Shown: positions 43,161-50,727 of the stretch, piece after piece
Layout of the letters: the number at the start of each line of letters is the position of its first letter
Position numbering within the stretch: the stretch's first letter is position 1
Origin: Microbacterium sp. Root553
GTDB taxonomy: Bacteria > Actinomycetota > Actinomycetes > Actinomycetales > Microbacteriaceae
Reading direction: 5' to 3'
Length of the DNA: 64,000 nt
NCBI RefSeq assembly: GCF_001426995.1
Contig: NZ_LMFY01000001.1
Coordinates: 2,537,471-2,601,470, forward strand
Translations under genes and position numbers: made by a program
Notes under the pieces: generated by a model
Told to the model about the DNA's origin: nothing
Seen by the model: only the letters and a program-made list of their open reading frames with translations
Databases searched by the model: none

Positions 43161-45263
43161 TCAGGCGTCGATGTACTCGCGCGACAGCCGGTCCGACGAG
43201 TCGATGATGAACTCCCGGCGCGGAGCCACCTCGTTGCCCATCAGCAGCTCGAACACCCGACCCGCGGCTTCGGCATCCTCCATGCGCACCCGGCGCAGCA
43301 GGCGTCCGCCGCGATCCATGGTCGTGTTGGCGAGCTGCTCGGCATCCATCTCTCCGAGGCCCTTGTACCGCTGCAGCGGCTCGTGCCAGCGCTTACCCGC
43401 CTTGCGCAGCTTGGCCAGCAGCGCATGCATCTCCTGCTCGCTGTAGGTGTAGATCGTCTCGTTGGGCTTGGACCCCGGGTTGATCACGATCACGCGGTGC
43501 AGGGGCGGCACGGCCGCGAAGACCCGGCCGTGCTCGATCAGCGGGCGCATGTAGCGGTAGAACAGTGTCAGCAGCAGCGTGCGGATGTGGGCGCCGTCGA
43601 CATCAGCGTCGCTCATCAGGATGACCTTGCCGTAGCGGGCGGCGTCGATGTCGAAGCTGCGTCCGGAGCCCGCACCGATCACCTGGATGATCGACGCGCA
43701 CTCGGTGTTGGAGAGCATGTCGCCGACGGAGGCCTTCTGCACGTTGAGGATCTTGCCGCGGATCGGCAGAAGGGCCTGGAACTCGCTGTTGCGAGCGTTC
43801 TTGGCCGTGCCGAGCGCCGAGTCGCCCTCGACGATGAAGAGCTCGCTGCGCTCGACCTCGTTCGTGCGGCAGTCCACGAGCTTCGTGGGCAACGTCGACG
43901 ACTCCAGTGCGTTCTTGCGTCGCTGCGTCTCTTTGTGTGCGCGCGCCGAGACGCGCGCCTTCATCTCGGCGACGACCTTGTCGAGCAGCTGAGTGGCCTG
44001 GCTCTTGTCGTCGCGTCTGGTGGAGCTGAAGCGGGCCGCGAGATCCTTGCGGATCACCTGGGCCACGATCTGGCGCACGGCCGGTGTGCCGAGGATCTCC
44101 TTGGTCTGCCCCTCGAACTGAGGCTCGGGGACGTTCACCGTGAGCACCGCGGTGAGGCCTGCGAGAACGTCGTCCTTCTCGAGCTTGTCGTTGGCGCCGA
44201 CCTTCAGCCGTCGTGCGTTCTGATCGACCTGCGAACGCAGCACCTTGAGCAGCTCCTGCTCGAAGCCCTGCTGATGGGTGCCGCCCTTGGGCGTGGAGAT
44301 GATGTTGACGAACGACCGCGTGGTCGTGTCGTAGCCCGTGCCCCAGCGCATGGCGATGTCGACGGCGCAGACACGTTCGACCTCGGTCGCGATCATGTGG
44401 CCGTCGGCCTGCAGGACCGGGACGGTCTCCTTGAAGGTGCCCTCGCCCTGGATGCGCCAGGTGTCGGTGACGGGAGCGTCGTTCGCGAGGTACTCGACGA
44501 ACTCCGAGATACCGCCGTCATAGCGGTAAGAGGTCTCGATCGGCTGACCTTCGACCTCGGAGCCGTTCGCCGCACGCTCGTCGCGGATGACGAGTTCGAG
44601 ACCGGGGACGAGGAAGGCCGTCTGCCGCGCGCGCGTCACCAGCTCGTTGAGTTGGAACGCGGCATCCTTCGTGAAGATCTGATGGTCGGCCCAGTAGCGG
44701 ATCCGAGTTCCGGTCGCTCCCCGCGGTGCCTTGCCGATGACCCGCAGCTCGCTCTTGTCGCGGAACGGCGTGAACACGGCATCCGGTCGCTTCTCGCCGC
44801 TGTCGGCGAAGAGTCCGGGCTCACCGCGGTGGAACGACATCGCGTAGGTCTTGCCGCCGCGGTCCACCTCGACGTCGAGACGCTCCGACAGGGCATTCAC
44901 CACCGAGGCGCCGACACCGTGCAGACCGCCCGACGCGGCGTACGAGCCGCCGCCGAACTTGCCACCGGCATGCAGTTTCGTGAACACGACCTCGACGCCG
45001 GTGAGTCCGGTGCGCGGTTCGACGTCGACGGGGATGCCGCGACCGCGGTCATGGACCTCGACGCTTCCGTCTTCATGCAGGATGATGTCGATCTTCGATC
45101 CGTTGCCGGCGACGGCCTCGTCGACGGCGTTGTCGATGACCTCCCAGAGGCAGTGCATCAGGCCGGGCGATCCGTTCGAGCCGATGTACATACCGGGGCG
45201 CTTGCGGACGGCCTCAAGCCCTTCGAGCACCTGGAGATGATGGGCGGAATACTCGGCGGTCAC
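43161..45263 (-). CDS. parE: DNA topoisomerase IV/gyrase-like subunit B
   Basis: A 700-residue ATPase subunit of a type IIA topoisomerase. GHKL ATP site: EVIDNAVDEA, HDRGRGIPVD, GGLHGVGASVVNALS; transducer with QTKEILGTP; TOPRIM: EGDSALG and SDADVDGAHIRTLLLTLFYRYM; C-terminal YKGLGEMDAEQL. It pairs with parC in this window. GTG at 45263 has TAGACT 8 nt upstream and no ribosome site, consistent with a leaderless transcript; the frame stays open far upstream but without family sequence. ParE rather than GyrB is inferred from the ParC-like partner and from the actinobacterial parE-DUF7455-sigA neighbourhood. Confidence 0.92.
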   Translation of the reverse strand: MTAEYSAHHLQVLEGLEAVRKRPGMYIGSNGSPGLMHCLWEVIDNAVDEAVAGNGSKIDIILHEDGSVEVHDRGRGIPVDVEPRTGLTGVEVVFTKLHAGGKFGGGSYAASGGLHGVGASVVNALSERLDVEVDRGGKTYAMSFHRGEPGLFADSGEKRPDAVFTPFRDKSELRVIGKAPRGATGTRIRYWADHQIFTKDAAFQLNELVTRARQTAFLVPGLELVIRDERAANGSEVEGQPIETSYRYDGGISEFVEYLANDAPVTDTWRIQGEGTFKETVPVLQADGHMIATEVERVCAVDIAMRWGTGYDTTTRSFVNIISTPKGGTHQQGFEQELLKVLRSQVDQNARRLKVGANDKLEKDDVLAGLTAVLTVNVPEPQFEGQTKEILGTPAVRQIVAQVIRKDLAARFSSTRRDDKSQATQLLDKVVAEMKARVSARAHKETQRRKNALESSTLPTKLVDCRTNEVERSELFIVEGDSALGTAKNARNSEFQALLPIRGKILNVQKASVGDMLSNTECASIIQVIGAGSGRSFDIDAARYGKVILMSDADVDGAHIRTLLLTLFYRYMRPLIEHGRVFAAVPPLHRVIVINPGSKPNETIYTYSEQEMHALLAKLRKAGKRWHEPLQRYKGLGEMDAEQLANTTMDRGGRLLRRVRMEDAEAAGRVFELLMGNEVAPRREFIIDSSDRLSREYIDA

Positions 45264-45271
45264 AATGTCCG

Positions 45272-45277
45272 AGTCTA
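45272..45277 (-). promoter_or_regulatory. -10 hexamer for parE
   Basis: On the minus strand TAGACT lies 8 nt before GTG at 45263, close to the leaderless spacing. Confidence 0.4.
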
Positions 45278-45443
45278 TTCTCCGCACGGCCTCCGACGCC
45301 CACGACACTCCCCGCGGACGGGTGAGAGAGGTGCGCAGCGTACGCGCTGAGCGAAACACGCCGCAAACCGGGCATGCCCACAGTGACGGCGTGGTTGTAT
45401 TGAACACGCCCAGCCGGGACCCGACACTCAAGGAGGCACCGAG

Positions 45444-45659
45444 ATGAACGCAACAACGACCGAACGTGAGACCTCCACCGTCGAGTTCCGCCTGACCGCC
45501 ATGGATCGCTGTGATTCCTGTGGAGCTCAGGCGTACATCGCCGCCGAGGTCAACGGCTCCGAGCTCCTCTTCTGCGCCCACCACGGCCGCAAGTACGAAG
45601 AGAAGCTTCGCAGCGTCGCGACGAGCTGGCACGATGAGACCGCTCGTCTGATCGACTGA
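45444..45659 (+). CDS. DUF7455 small zinc-binding protein
   Basis: A 71-residue protein with a likely zinc site formed by CDSCG (residues 23-27) and FCAHHG (43-48), typical of the small actinobacterial DUF7455 proteins found beside the primary sigma factor gene and parE. Function unknown. AAGGAGG gives a very strong ribosome site before the ATG. It is divergent from parE across 180 bases, in which no other gene is seen. Confidence 0.88.
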   Translation: MNATTTERETSTVEFRLTAMDRCDSCGAQAYIAAEVNGSELLFCAHHGRKYEEKLRSVATSWHDETARLID

Positions 45660-45677
45660 TCTCGGATCGATCAGCCT

Positions 45678-45703
45678 CGGGACCCGTCTTCTGACGGGTC
45701 CCG
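45678..45703 (+). terminator. Hairpin terminator after DUF7455
   Basis: A perfect 11-bp stem CGGGACCCGTC with loop TTCT, followed by GCTCTCGTT. It also lies downstream of the convergent racemase gene. Confidence 0.8.
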
Positions 45704-45729
45704 CTCTCGTTAAGGCATCACCACGCGGC

Positions 45730-46770
45730 TCACGGCGTGACCACGCGGCGCACCCGGGACGTCAGCCGGGTGAGGATCTCCTCGCCGACCGTGTCGATGC
45801 GTTCCGCGAGCGTGGTGGCGCTGTCTTCGCCGTGCGTCCCGGGGCCGAACACCCACACCCGATCGCCCACGGCGGCGCCCGGCCACCCTGCGACCACCGA
45901 TGTGGTCGCATCGATGCGTCGCAGTTCGCGCGGGCCCTGCGGCGTCCCGACGCGGCAGCCCGCCAAAGACGAAGGGATGCCGTCGAAGGCACCGACCCCG
46001 ATCACCGCGTCGCCCTCCACGATCTCGACGACATCCGCACCGAGGCGCGCGATCGGCTCGATCCCCTCGAGCTCCGGACCGTCCGCCGACCGGACCCCGT
46101 AGCAGAACGCGCCGATCCGCGACACCGATCCGCGCAGCTCCGGTCGCCACCAGGAGGCGGCCGACGCCGTCAGGTGCAGTGCCTCGGGCGTCCCCCCGGT
46201 CCGTTCGGCGATATCTACGGCCTCGAGGAAGAGTCGCTGCGCCTCGTCGTCCTCCGCGTCGCTCGCTTCGGCCAGGTGACTCCAGATGCCGACGAGCTCG
46301 ATCTCCCCCGCGGTCTCGGCAGCGCGGACCTCGACGAGCACGCCCTCCCACTCCGACGGCAGCAGACCGTTGCGGTGCAGGCCGGTGTCGATCTTGAGAT
46401 GCACCCGCGCCCGCAGCCCGAGGTGATGCGCGCGCGCGATGATCCGCCGCAGATACTCCGCACTTCCCACACCGAGGTCGATCCGCGCACGCAGCGCCTC
46501 GTCGATCTCGGCATCCGTCGACGTGACCCACGCGAGGATCCGTCCGGTGTCTCCGAGCGCCCGACGGGCCTCGATCCCGCTGGCGACGTCGTACGAGCCG
46601 TACCACTCGACCCCGGCATCTCGGGCGGCCTCGACCGCCCAGCCGAGTCCGTGACCGTAGGCGTCGTCCTTGAGCACGACCATGAGCGCCGAGGGCGCGA
46701 TGCGCTCCTGCACCGCCCGGATGTTGGCGGCGAATCGCGCGGTGCTGATCTCGAGGACCGGCCGGCTCAT
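45730..46770 (-). CDS. Alanine-racemase-like subunit with PLP lysine but no catalytic tyrosine
   Basis: A 346-residue fold-type III racemase-like protein. The barrel is intact: PLP lysine K34 in VVLKDDAYGHG, R133 in GLHRNG, H165 in WSHLAEAS, ASAAS near 202-206, and R218 in VSRIGAFCYG. The C-terminal domain is degenerate: where alanine racemases have GYADG with the catalytic Tyr this has GAFDG (260-264), the YGxTxR segment is missing, and the MDQ-type motif reads RIDAT. In classical dimers those C-terminal residues complete the partner's active site. Its ATG overlaps the stop of the upstream gene (ATGA), whose product keeps exactly these parts. As a homodimer it should be defective; as a heterodimer it could have one complete site. 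Confidence 0.85.
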   Translation of the reverse strand: MSRPVLEISTARFAANIRAVQERIAPSALMVVLKDDAYGHGLGWAVEAARDAGVEWYGSYDVASGIEARRALGDTGRILAWVTSTDAEIDEALRARIDLGVGSAEYLRRIIARAHHLGLRARVHLKIDTGLHRNGLLPSEWEGVLVEVRAAETAGEIELVGIWSHLAEASDAEDDEAQRLFLEAVDIAERTGGTPEALHLTASAASWWRPELRGSVSRIGAFCYGVRSADGPELEGIEPIARLGADVVEIVEGDAVIGVGAFDGIPSSLAGCRVGTPQGPRELRRIDATTSVVAGWPGAAVGDRVWVFGPGTHGEDSATTLAERIDTVGEEILTRLTSRVRRVVTP

Positions 46771-47474
46771 GCCTCCCACCCCCGCTCGGCGTGGGCTCCG
46801 GCGACCGTGATCAGCTCCGCGACGGAGAGCCCCGTCACCGCACTCCATCGGGCGAGTGCGGGAGCGGACGGCCCGCGCCCGCCGAAGTAGGTGACCTCGA
46901 CGCCGGGCTCCGTCTCCCCCGCGTCCTGCAGGTCGATCACGCAGACGTCCATCGCGACACGGCCGATTATCGGCCGCTCGGTGCCCGCGATCTCGACGTG
47001 GGCGGCGTTGCCGAGACTGCGCACGATCCCCTGGGCGTATCCCCCGGTGACGAGTGCGACGGTCGTGTCCCGCGCGGCCCGGTGGGTGTAGCCGTATGAG
47101 ACGGCATCACCGGGTTCGAGCGGCTTCGTCGAGAGGACGGATCCGGTCAGGCGCATCACCGGGGCCGTGCGAAGGTCCCCCTCGGCATCGGGCAGACCGT
47201 ACAGGAGGAAGGGATCGATGTCGGCCTCCCCGTGGATGACGGCGTCGATGCCCTCCAGGCGCAGCGCCTCGACCTCCTCGGCGTAGTCCACGCGCACGGC
47301 GGAGGCTCCGGCGGCGGTGACCGCGTGCGCGACGGCGAGGACACCGTGCCCCCAGGCATCTCGGCGCAGATCCGCGACGCGGCCTCCGGCGGCGACGGCC
47401 TCGGCCGCGGCGGAGGCCAATGCCGCCCGCGAGATCATCGCGCGCGGACGGGAGCTGGAGGTCTTCTCACACAC
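46767..47474 (-). CDS. Alanine-racemase C-terminal-domain subunit lacking the PLP lysine
   Basis: A 235-residue protein. The C-terminal half is a well-preserved racemase C-domain: SYGYTHRA (127-133), TGGYAQG with Tyr146 in the catalytic-tyrosine position, and GRVAMDVCVIDL (171-182). The N-terminal barrel is cut to about 90 residues: DLRRDAWGHG keeps the shape of the PLP-lysine motif but has R37 in place of Lys and W41 for Tyr, and most strands with phosphate and Arg contacts are absent. It cannot bind PLP in the usual way. It is the upstream partner of the 346-residue gene with a 4-base overlap. The frame is clean with no stops, so it is a real gene rather than a remnant. Confidence 0.82.
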   Translation of the reverse strand: MCEKTSSSRPRAMISRAALASAAAEAVAAGGRVADLRRDAWGHGVLAVAHAVTAAGASAVRVDYAEEVEALRLEGIDAVIHGEADIDPFLLYGLPDAEGDLRTAPVMRLTGSVLSTKPLEPGDAVSYGYTHRAARDTTVALVTGGYAQGIVRSLGNAAHVEIAGTERPIIGRVAMDVCVIDLQDAGETEPGVEVTYFGGRGPSAPALARWSAVTGLSVAELITVAGAHAERGWEA

Positions 47475-47480
47475 ACTTCC

Positions 47481-47486
47481 ACCCTA
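47481..47486 (-). promoter_or_regulatory. Leaderless -10 hexamer for the racemase pair
   Basis: On the minus strand TAGGGT, 6 nt, then GTG at 47474. On the plus strand TAGACT at 47523-47528 would serve the divergent ATP-grasp gene with a leader of about 19 nt. Confidence 0.4.
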
Positions 47487-47553
47487 ACTCCGGCCTCCCA
47501 GAATGGCAGTCGTGCCCGCCGTAGACTGGATGCGACCCCGACCTTGGAGACCC

Positions 47554-48570
47554 ATGTCACGTTTTTCCCTCGCGCCCCGCCTCCGTTACCTGGCGGACCG
47601 CGCCCGCCGCATCGACGTCGCGTCGGTGATCGAGAGGGCCAAGGAGGCCTCGGAACAGCACGGCAAGGCCGTGCCCGTCGTCGTGGTCGACATGCTGTGG
47701 TCCGCCGGTCGTCACAACGTCGGCTTCCAGGACTACATCGACTACGACTTCGCGATCCTCACCAAGGCGGAGCGCGACACGTTCATGACCCACCCGGTCT
47801 CGAATCAGATCTCCCAGCAGTACGACCACCCGGACTACCGCCACCTCTTCCATGACAAGGCAGAGTTCGACGCCCGCTTCGACGCCTTCCTCAAGCGCGA
47901 GTGGATGCTGATCACCGAAGGGAACGCCGACGAGCTGCGCGCCTTCACCGAGCGACAGGGCACGATCGTCGTCAAGGAGACCCACGGACAGGCCGGCACC
48001 GGCGTGCACCGCTACCACGCCGCCGACGTCGCCGACTGGACGGCGTTCCACGCGCAGCTGCTCGCGAAGAAGCAGGTGCTCGTCGAAGAGGTCATCCGCC
48101 AGCACGAGGACCTCGCTGCCGTCTGCCCGGGAACGGTGAACACCACGCGCATCACCGCGTTCTTCGACGGCGAGAAGACGCACATCCTCGCGATCGCCCA
48201 GAAGTTCGGCCGGGGCGCGGTGAGCGACCAGATGAGCTTCGGCGGCTTCTACACGATGCTCGACGAGAACGGGCACTCGAGGGGACCCGGCTACGACTCG
48301 CACGGCCACGTGCACGTCACGCACCCGGACTCGGGCTTTCCCATCGCCGACTTCCAGCTGCCGATGATGGACGAGGTCCGGGACTTCGTCGATCAGGTCG
48401 CCAGAGTCGTGCCGCAGATCCAGTACGTCGGCTGGGACATCGTCGTCACCCCCGACGGCCCCGTGCTCGTCGAGGGCAACTGGGGAGCGGGTGTGTACGA
48501 GAACAAGCCCAGCGTCACCGGCATCCGCACCGGACACAAGCCGCGCTACCAGGCTGCCATCGGTTTCTGA
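47554..48570 (+). CDS. ATP-grasp enzyme of the sugar-transfer-associated type
   Basis: A 338-residue ATP-grasp protein close to the ATPgrasp_ST group. The ATP-binding part has GTIVVKETHGQAGTGVHRY, KKQVLVEEVIRQHEDLAAVCPGTVNTTRI, and the metal-binding end GWDIVVTPDGPVLVEGNWGAG. It should form an amide, ester or thioester bond by way of an acyl-phosphate; the substrate is unknown. GGAG lies 5 bases before the ATG at 47554. It starts 79 bases from the divergent racemase pair, so the genes may be co-regulated; a peptide ligase using a D-amino acid is one idea. Ends at a strong hairpin. Confidence 0.82.
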   Translation: MSRFSLAPRLRYLADRARRIDVASVIERAKEASEQHGKAVPVVVVDMLWSAGRHNVGFQDYIDYDFAILTKAERDTFMTHPVSNQISQQYDHPDYRHLFHDKAEFDARFDAFLKREWMLITEGNADELRAFTERQGTIVVKETHGQAGTGVHRYHAADVADWTAFHAQLLAKKQVLVEEVIRQHEDLAAVCPGTVNTTRITAFFDGEKTHILAIAQKFGRGAVSDQMSFGGFYTMLDENGHSRGPGYDSHGHVHVTHPDSGFPIADFQLPMMDEVRDFVDQVARVVPQIQYVGWDIVVTPDGPVLVEGNWGAGVYENKPSVTGIRTGHKPRYQAAIGF

Positions 48571-48577
48571 CCGCGAC

Positions 48578-48616
48578 GCGAGAAGGCCCGGATGCCGAGC
48601 ATCCGGGCCTTCTCGC
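48578..48616. terminator. Bidirectional hairpin between ATP-grasp and CofE-like genes
   Basis: A perfect 18-bp stem (GCGAGAAGGCCCGGATGC) with a 3-base loop CGA. No T-tract. Convergent genes end 8 and 21 bases away. Confidence 0.85.
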
Positions 48617-48636
48617 ATGTATCGCGGCTGTGGTGC

Positions 48637-49329
48637 TCAGACCTCGCGGACGATCCCCATCGGGGTGGACTGGGTCGCCTGGCCGAGCGGGTTGTCGCCG
48701 AGGATCTGCACGAGACGGCGCTCTCCGGCCTTGTCGAGAGTCGAACCGAGGATGTTGCCGCCGATGTCGTTGATGTCGACCACGGCCACGTCGACCGCGC
48801 CACCGACCAGCTTCTGCACCCGCAGAGCGACGTCACGCGGGTTCTTGGGTCCGAGCACGACCGCCTCGTTGTACGGCGGGATCGTGTTCTTGGTGGGTCC
48901 GTCGATCGCACGGGCCTTGTCACCGGCGATCCGGTAGAAGTCACCGCTGCGCCCGATCGCCTTCGAGAGCACCGAGACGCCGGCCGCGAACAGGATCCGC
49001 AGCGTGCCGCACTCGCGCAACGCCATCTCCATGGTCTCGGGCATGCCGAGACCGATGCCGTACGACGTGCGCACCACATGCCGGGAGAGGAACCGTGCGA
49101 GCGGACGCGGCGTGATCTCATCGAGACGGTACGAGCGTCCCTGCGTGATCGCGACGATCTTCTCGGTCACGAACAGCAGGTCGCCCGGCTGCACCGCATC
49201 CTTCGCGTACTCCGCGATGACGGAGTCCAGGTCGTCGTTCGGCATGACGACCCTGGTGCGCAGCGGGATTCGCGCGTAGGTCTTGCCCTCGACGCGGGTC
49301 TCGAGCGCTTTGCCCTCGTTCGCCTGCAT
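48637..49329 (-). CDS. CofE-like F420-0:gamma-glutamyl ligase family protein
   Basis: A 230-residue protein of the CofE/FbiB N-domain family: IPLRTRVVMPNDDLDSVIAEYAKD, PGDLLFVTEKIVAITQGRSYRLDEI, HVVRTSYGIGLGMPETMEMAL, and VAVVDINDIGGNILG. True CofE adds gamma-linked glutamate to F420-0 with GTP. No other F420 biosynthesis gene (FbiA, FbiC or FbiD) is in the window, so the substrate may be something else. Its start overlaps the sigA stop (TGATG), with an alternative GTG at 49332, so it is read from the sigA transcript. It converges on the ATP-grasp gene. Confidence 0.82.
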   Translation of the reverse strand: MQANEGKALETRVEGKTYARIPLRTRVVMPNDDLDSVIAEYAKDAVQPGDLLFVTEKIVAITQGRSYRLDEITPRPLARFLSRHVVRTSYGIGLGMPETMEMALRECGTLRILFAAGVSVLSKAIGRSGDFYRIAGDKARAIDGPTKNTIPPYNEAVVLGPKNPRDVALRVQKLVGGAVDVAVVDINDIGGNILGSTLDKAGERRLVQILGDNPLGQATQSTPMGIVREV

Positions 49330-50561
49330 CACTCGAGGTAGTCCCGCAGCGACTGCGAGCGGCTCGGGTGGCGGAGCTTCGCCATCGTCTTCGACTCGAT
49401 CTGTCGGATGCGCTCACGCGTCACGCCGAACGTGTCACCGATCTGGTCGAGCGTCTTGGGCTGTCCGTCACCGAGGCCGAAGCGCATCCGGATGACACCG
49501 GCCTCGCGCTCCGACAGCGAATCGAGCAGCTGCTCGAGCTGGCGCTGCAGCATCGTGAATCCGACCGCGTCGGCGGGGACGACGGCCTCGGTGTCCTCGA
49601 TGAGGTCACCGAACTCGCTGTCACCGTCTTCACCGAGGGGCGTGTGCAGGGAGATCGGCTCGCGACCGTACTTCTGCACCTCGACGACCTTCTCCGGCGT
49701 CATGTCCAGCTCGCGGCTGAGCTCTTCCGGAGTGGGCTCGCGGCCCAGGTCCTGCAGCATCTGGCGCTGCACGCGGGCCAGCTTGTTGATGACCTCGACC
49801 ATGTGCACCGGGATGCGGATCGTGCGGGCCTGGTCGGCCATGGCACGGGTGATCGCCTGACGGATCCACCAGGTGGCGTAGGTCGAGAACTTGAAGCCCT
49901 TGGTGTAGTCGAACTTCTCGACCGCGCGGATGAGACCGAGGTTGCCCTCCTGGATCAGATCCAGGAACTGCATGCCGCGGCCGGTGTAGCGCTTGGCGAG
50001 CGAGACGACGAGACGCAGGTTGGCGCCGAGCAGGTGGCTCTTGGCACGCTGGCCGTCGCGGGCCACCCACTGCAGGTCGAGTCCCAGCTGACCGGCCTTC
50101 TCGGCGGCGGTCATCGTCGACAGCTTCTCCTCCGCGAAGAGACCGGCTTCGATCCGCATCGCGAGCTCGACCTCTTCGGCCGCGTTCAGCAGCGCGACCT
50201 TTCCGATCTGCTTCAGGTAGTCCTTGACGGGGTCGGCGGTCGCGCCGGTGATCTGCGTCGAGTAGACCGGCACGTCCTCGTCGTCGTTGGACGAGATGAC
50301 GATCGCGCCGGTGGGAAGGGGTTCGGTGAACGCGGGCTTCGCGTCCTCGTCATCTTCCTCGGGCTCTGCGGCGGCGGGAGCCTCGTCGTCTTCGACGATG
50401 TCATCCGCCTTCTTCTTCTTCGCGGGCGCGCGCTTGGCGGCCGCCCGCTGCGCGGCGGTCTTCGGGACGGGCTTCTCGACCGTCTCCTCGACCGGAGCGT
50501 CGACCTCGGGAGCGTCGGCGGTCTTCTTCGTCCGGGTCTTCTTCGTCGTGGCAGGAGTCAC
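49329..50561 (-). CDS. sigA: Primary RNA polymerase sigma factor
   Basis: A 410-residue group 1 sigma-70 protein (HrdB/SigA/RpoD). Acidic and Lys-rich N-terminus (1-105), region 1.2 at [16 protein letters not shown], region 2 with [60 protein letters not shown], region 3 with [12 protein letters not shown], and region 4 helix-turn-helix [28 protein letters not shown]. It directs core transcription at housekeeping promoters. GTG start at 50561 after AAAGG. The CofE-like gene follows with a one-base overlap. A TTGACA with CGAAAT 17 nt later may be its promoter. Confidence 0.96.
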   Translation of the reverse strand: MTPATTKKTRTKKTADAPEVDAPVEETVEKPVPKTAAQRAAAKRAPAKKKKADDIVEDDEAPAAAEPEEDDEDAKPAFTEPLPTGAIVISSNDDEDVPVYSTQITGATADPVKDYLKQIGKVALLNAAEEVELAMRIEAGLFAEEKLSTMTAAEKAGQLGLDLQWVARDGQRAKSHLLGANLRLVVSLAKRYTGRGMQFLDLIQEGNLGLIRAVEKFDYTKGFKFSTYATWWIRQAITRAMADQARTIRIPVHMVEVINKLARVQRQMLQDLGREPTPEELSRELDMTPEKVVEVQKYGREPISLHTPLGEDGDSEFGDLIEDTEAVVPADAVGFTMLQRQLEQLLDSLSEREAGVIRMRFGLGDGQPKTLDQIGDTFGVTRERIRQIESKTMAKLRHPSRSQSLRDYLE

Positions 50562-50621
50562 GTTTCGCCTTTCACGGGGCCGCTCGCAGGCCCCGGAGCA
50601 TTTCGGACACTAGTAAGACCC

Positions 50622-50657
50622 TTGTCAAGTCGGATCTCCGAAAAGATCGATTGACAA
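50622..50657 (-). promoter_or_regulatory. sigA upstream region with inverted -35-like elements
   Basis: TTGTCAA (50622-50628) and TTGACAA (50651-50657) form an inverted repeat with a GATC-containing interior. Read on the minus strand the first gives TTGACA, followed after 17 nt by CGAAAT (50600-50605), a possible sigA promoter. Confidence 0.4.
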
Positions 50658-50727
50658 CGGGTCAGAGTCCTAGTATCGCACACGTGCGGGCATGCCGGCG
50701 CATTCGGCCGAAGTTTCGACCGGGAGC

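Noticed and set aside
43134..43171. Three copies of GTCAGGC, two extended to GTCAGGCGTCGA, between the glycosyltransferase and parE
   Set aside because: Short and partly within the parE coding end; noted as a possible junction scar but too little to call a mobile-element footprint.
46767..47474. Pseudogene reading of the short racemase-like gene
   Set aside because: The frame is uninterrupted, C-domain motifs are well kept, it has a plausible promoter and a 4-base overlap with its partner, and losses are complementary rather than random.
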